Assembly: GCF_038396615.1 (NCBI RefSeq)
Contig: NZ_CP121689.1
Location: forward strand, 694,001-758,000
Length of the DNA stretch: 64,000 bases
Direction of reading: 5' to 3'
DNA from: Thermatribacter velox
GTDB taxonomy: Bacteria; Atribacterota; Atribacteria; Atribacterales; Thermatribacteraceae
In this document: positions 61,484 to 64,000 of the stretch, piece by piece
Layout: every line of letters starts with the position of its first letter
How positions within the stretch are numbered: position 1 is the first letter of the stretch
Program-made: the position numbers and the translations under genes
The notes under the pieces: generated by a model
The model's database searches: none
Seen by the model: only the letters and a program-made list of their open reading frames with translations
What the model was told of the DNA's origin: nothing

Positions 61484-62179
61484 TTAGTGGTAAGAAAAGA
61501 AAAGGTAGTCAACAAAGGAACTCATCACAAGGGCCACCTGTAAAGGTGTGGTGACTTTCCGATGGTCTAATTCCACTATGTCCATTGCAACAATCATTTT
61601 ATCTCTTTTCATAAGTTCTCTAAAGAGGGCTTCAAGCTGGAGTTTAGTTTTTTCTAAACTCTGCTTCTTGAAAGAGGGGTATCTCGCAAAATGCGAGAGC
61701 CCGTAATCTATGTCCCAGGATAAGTAGTAGTATCCAGAGGGTAATTCGAAATTGATAGACGAATCTACCGAGACCAGAAATATTTCTTCTTCTTTTAGTA
61801 TGTCATGTTTCAATAGGTGAATTAGGAAGTTTCCTTCGTGGATTTCGGGTCTTTCTTTTTTGGGGAGGTTGAACACATCAAAATGGACGTCGAGCAAAAG
61901 GAGTTTTAGTGGGAGGTCAGGAAATCTTTCCTTTATGGTTTGTATCGCCCCACCTGTGAAGGAGTGTTTTTCGGAAAGAAAAAGGAGACGCTTTTTAAAG
62001 AGGTCTCTTATCGTAAAGTTCATGCAAATTTGGCCTGCTTCAAAATCATCTATTTTTGCGGGTTGTTTGATTATTAGGGTACGTACTGGGGAGAGGAATT
62101 TGCTCAACCAAAGTGCAGTGCTCAGCAAGGCTTTTTTTTGTGTAAAGGTTGGCGAGACAACCATATAATAATTATGCAT
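61484..62179 (-). CDS. Divergent arginase/ureohydrolase-fold protein
   Basis: 231 residues, shorter than the usual 290-310. Segments match the arginase/agmatinase metal site: SEKHS (usual GGDHS; His kept), LLLLDVHFD (usual DAHxD; Asp-His-Asp kept) and YLSWDIDYG (usual SxDxD; both Asp kept), then MDIVELDHRKVTT. All six Mn ligands appear retained while surrounding residues are divergent. No arginine or polyamine genes are adjacent. Substrate unknown. ATG at 62179, or 62164. The assignment is from motif spacing only. Confidence 0.6.
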   Translation of the reverse strand: MHNYYMVVSPTFTQKKALLSTALWLSKFLSPVRTLIIKQPAKIDDFEAGQICMNFTIRDLFKKRLLFLSEKHSFTGGAIQTIKERFPDLPLKLLLLDVHFDVFNLPKKERPEIHEGNFLIHLLKHDILKEEEIFLVSVDSSINFELPSGYYYLSWDIDYGLSHFARYPSFKKQSLEKTKLQLEALFRELMKRDKMIVAMDIVELDHRKVTTPLQVALVMSSFVDYLFFSYH

Positions 62180-62258
62180 ATCCCTTTATGAGAGAGACTT
62201 GCCAACATTTTTTTAAACGGGTATATTAAGTATATCACAACTTGATGGAGAAACAGAC

Positions 62259-62933
62259 ATGTTGAACTTTGATTTCTGGACGGAGACCAAAAGAAGTGCA
62301 CGCTTTGTTGCCAAGAATCCTACTTTATGGATAGTTTCTTTGTTGCCGGCCCTGCCTTTTGTGGCGGCAAGTCTTGTCGCGGCAAGAGGTAGCGTGGGTT
62401 GGTGGTTTTTCGGATTATATCGCTTGGGACTTGGTTTTGGCCTGTTTTTGCTTGGCAGCGTGTTATCTATATTGGTGGCTGCTCTAATTATGATTGCTGC
62501 CTGGGATTATAGTTATCGTTCGATTGTCGATTTATGGAGAGCTTTCAGAATGATTGGTGATCGCTTTCTGGAAATTTTGATTACCGCTTTAATTATCAGT
62601 TTTGTGGTAGGCTTTTTCTCAGTGTTTTTTATTTTTCCGGGTCTTTTCTTTGCTTTTTTGCTGCTTTTTGTTTTACCAGAGGTAATTATTGATGGCCGAG
62701 ATCCCTTTTCTGCTTTGCAGGCCAGTTTTCATTTGGTGCTCGAACACCTGGGTGAATGTTTCGCTTTTTTCGTGGGTTTATTATTTTTCGCTTTGGTTGG
62801 TTTGCTTTTGGGTTGGGTTTTTAGCTTTGTGCCTATAGCTGGAGTTATACTGGGAGTTTTAATCATTGCTGCTCTTTTGCCTTTCCTGACCACGCTTTTG
62901 ACCCGTTTTTATCTTTCGCTAACCCGCTACTGA
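62259..62933 (+). CDS. Multi-pass membrane protein, unknown
   Basis: 224 residues with about five to six hydrophobic segments and few charged residues, beginning MLNFDFWTETKRSARFVAKNP. The pattern (FPGLFFAFLLLFVLPEVIIDGRDPFSALQASFHLV) resembles the DUF4013/glycerophosphodiester phosphodiesterase-type membrane domain. No function is claimed. It is divergent from the arginase-like gene. Confidence 0.6.
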   Translation: MLNFDFWTETKRSARFVAKNPTLWIVSLLPALPFVAASLVAARGSVGWWFFGLYRLGLGFGLFLLGSVLSILVAALIMIAAWDYSYRSIVDLWRAFRMIGDRFLEILITALIISFVVGFFSVFFIFPGLFFAFLLLFVLPEVIIDGRDPFSALQASFHLVLEHLGECFAFFVGLLFFALVGLLLGWVFSFVPIAGVILGVLIIAALLPFLTTLLTRFYLSLTRY

Positions 62934-62948
62934 AAAGCACCTATGTAG

Positions 62949-63755
62949 TCATGTAGTGTGTTGCACAGAATTTTTGAAAATGCTTTCGAGGTCGAGTTGC
63001 ATTCCATCTCGTGCTGCAACGACCTGGATACCAGTCTTCTGGCTTATTTCTTCTGCTATCTTCCAGGGTTTATTAAGGATTACCTGCATACCGAAGTGAG
63101 TGATAACGGCCATTTTGGGTTTAATGGCCTTAACAAGTTTTTCTACATCATCAGCATTGAGGTGCATTACTGCATTTGCGTTGTCTGGTTTAGTTCTTAC
63201 CATGTTGATGATCAGTAGGTCGCTTTTTTGATATGCCTCCTGAAGTTTTGGATTGTATAGAGTATCTGTAATAAAAGAAACCGTAAGGTTATCCTTGAGG
63301 TAGAATTTAAATCCGTAAGTTTCTACCGGGTGCCAGTGCCGACAGGGGGTGGCAAAACGTAAGTTCCCGATGCTATATTCTTTTCCCTCTTCAAGTAGCA
63401 CAATTTCCTGAAGCATGGGAGTCAAATAGCTAAAAAGCACTTTTTCTTCCTCGAGAGCGTCTTTGGGAAGGAAAACCATGCCTCTTTTCTTCGTGTTACC
63501 CTCGGTCATTGATTCGACCATGATATTCAGGTCGTTCGCATGGTCTATGTGACGGTGTGAAAGGAGTATTGCTGAAAGCTTCCATGGTTCAAGCTTAGGT
63601 TTACTGGTCAGGGCTTTGACCAACGCTCCTGGTCCAGGGTCTATAAAGAAAGCAAGCTTATCGTGCTGGAACCATATGCCACCCGAAGCCCGGATTTGCT
63701 TAGAAACCACTATTCTTGCTCCAGCAGTTCCCAGAAATTTTATGAAGGTTCCCAT
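62949..63755 (-). CDS. MBL-fold metallo-hydrolase
   Basis: 268 residues. The metal motif LSHRHIDHANDL (HxHxDH), later HWHP, a bridging Asp in SFITDTLYN and the last His in VITHFGMQ are present. Family members include RNase Z-like and ComEC-like enzymes and lactonases; the substrate cannot be named. ATG start with a weak ribosome binding site. Confidence 0.82.
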   Translation of the reverse strand: MGTFIKFLGTAGARIVVSKQIRASGGIWFQHDKLAFFIDPGPGALVKALTSKPKLEPWKLSAILLSHRHIDHANDLNIMVESMTEGNTKKRGMVFLPKDALEEEKVLFSYLTPMLQEIVLLEEGKEYSIGNLRFATPCRHWHPVETYGFKFYLKDNLTVSFITDTLYNPKLQEAYQKSDLLIINMVRTKPDNANAVMHLNADDVEKLVKAIKPKMAVITHFGMQVILNKPWKIAEEISQKTGIQVVAARDGMQLDLESIFKNSVQHTT

Positions 63756-63875
63756 TTGCCAAAAAATTAACGGAATATTTGTAAAAAGTCAACTTTGGCT
63801 TTTTGCGTTCTGGTTTTCAAGAATTGCTTCATGAAGGGAGTTGGTGGAAAATACTAAGGAGGTGGTTTTCTAGTT

Positions 63876-64000
63876 GTGAAGCTAAAAGCGAGGGATAAAA
63901 CTTTGAATAAGATCCTTGTTTTGGGAAAGCCGGGAAGTGGCAAAACTACTTTGGTAAAAAGGATTAGCAGTACTTTTCCAGGGGTCTTTACAGGTTTTTT
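63876..64000 (+). CDS. THEP1-like nucleoside triphosphatase (3' end outside window)
   Basis: Only the first 41 codons are seen. A GTG start follows an excellent AAGGAGGTGG site at 63857-63866. The P-loop GKPGSGKTT comes right after LNKILVLG, and GVFTGFF matches the start of THEP1-type NTPases. Tentative because most of the protein is outside. Confidence 0.65.
   Translation, partial: MKLKARDKTLNKILVLGKPGSGKTTLVKRISSTFPGVFTGF

Overview
The window is one contiguous piece of a bacterial chromosome of moderate GC content. It is densely packed with short operons, has strong AGGAGG-type ribosome binding sites and uses TTG and GTG starts often. Several traits recur in Firmicutes-like anaerobes and deep-branching thermophilic phyla: a ctsR-mcsA-mcsB-clpC-radA stress operon followed by a PIN/TRAM ATPase gene, a class 1B pyrK/pyrD pair, a cupin-type (archaeal-like) phosphoglucose isomerase, and many ribose-type sugar ABC systems with FGGY kinases. 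A member of Atribacterota (Caldatribacterium-like), or a neighbouring lineage such as Dictyoglomota, Thermotogota or Synergistota, fits best. This is inference from gene content, not from a marker-gene comparison.

Layout. 1-7444 (+): the end of a sugar ABC permease, a GntR regulator, and a six-gene catabolic operon (Gfo/Idh/MocA dehydrogenase, FGGY kinase, zinc MDR dehydrogenase, cupin isomerase, shikimate-dehydrogenase-like oxidoreductase, class II aldolase). 7436-12881 (-): a xylose-type operon read as binding protein, permease, ATPase, second permease, xylulokinase. 13248-19990 (+): a pyrBCFKDE pyrimidine operon with an attenuator-like leader, plus an M20 peptidase. 20174-21567: an intact IS110-family element with a readable bridge RNA. 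21584-25596 (+): a CNNM/CBS membrane protein, a third FGGY kinase and an LpxB-related protein. 25588-29614 (-): type IV prepilins, a PilX-like protein, a secreted beta-propeller and a SAM hydrolase. 29774-47761 (+): a housekeeping block (Gx transporter; greA-lysS; ctsR-mcsA-mcsB-clpC-radA; PIN/TRAM-ispD-ispF-rlpA-gltX-cysS-rlmB-rlmD; an aminotransferase and a 49-residue protein). 47691-48680 (-): a DMT transporter. 48898-54181 (+): a LacI-controlled sugar ABC operon with a URO-D-like enzyme. 54194-62179 (-): RNase P RNA, RNase H, a zinc-ribbon coiled coil, a Nif3 protein, tRNA-CAU, hisBHAF(IE), a TPR protein and an arginase-fold protein. The window ends with a membrane protein, an MBL hydrolase and the start of a THEP1-like NTPase.

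How the genes work together. Two complete sugar importers plus the end of a third, together with three FGGY kinases, an aldolase and several dehydrogenases, point to a fermentative sugar and polyol specialist. The pyrimidine and histidine operons show biosynthesis is retained. The histidine set here lacks hisG, hisD and a dedicated hisC, and the pyrimidine operon lacks carAB.

Most notable observations. (1) The IS110 element shares a 5-bp repeat at its ends. Its circular junction would create a promoter with an exact 17-bp spacer, and its noncoding end can be read as a bridge RNA whose guide segments match the actual insertion site and donor junction. (2) McsB has lost several catalytic-motif residues although the CtsR operator and operon are intact. 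(3) Two permeases share a 165-bp tract in which all ten differences are silent. (4) The pyr leader has a strong terminator and a PyrR-loop-like hairpin. (5) There is a divergent arginase-fold enzyme that keeps all the metal ligands.
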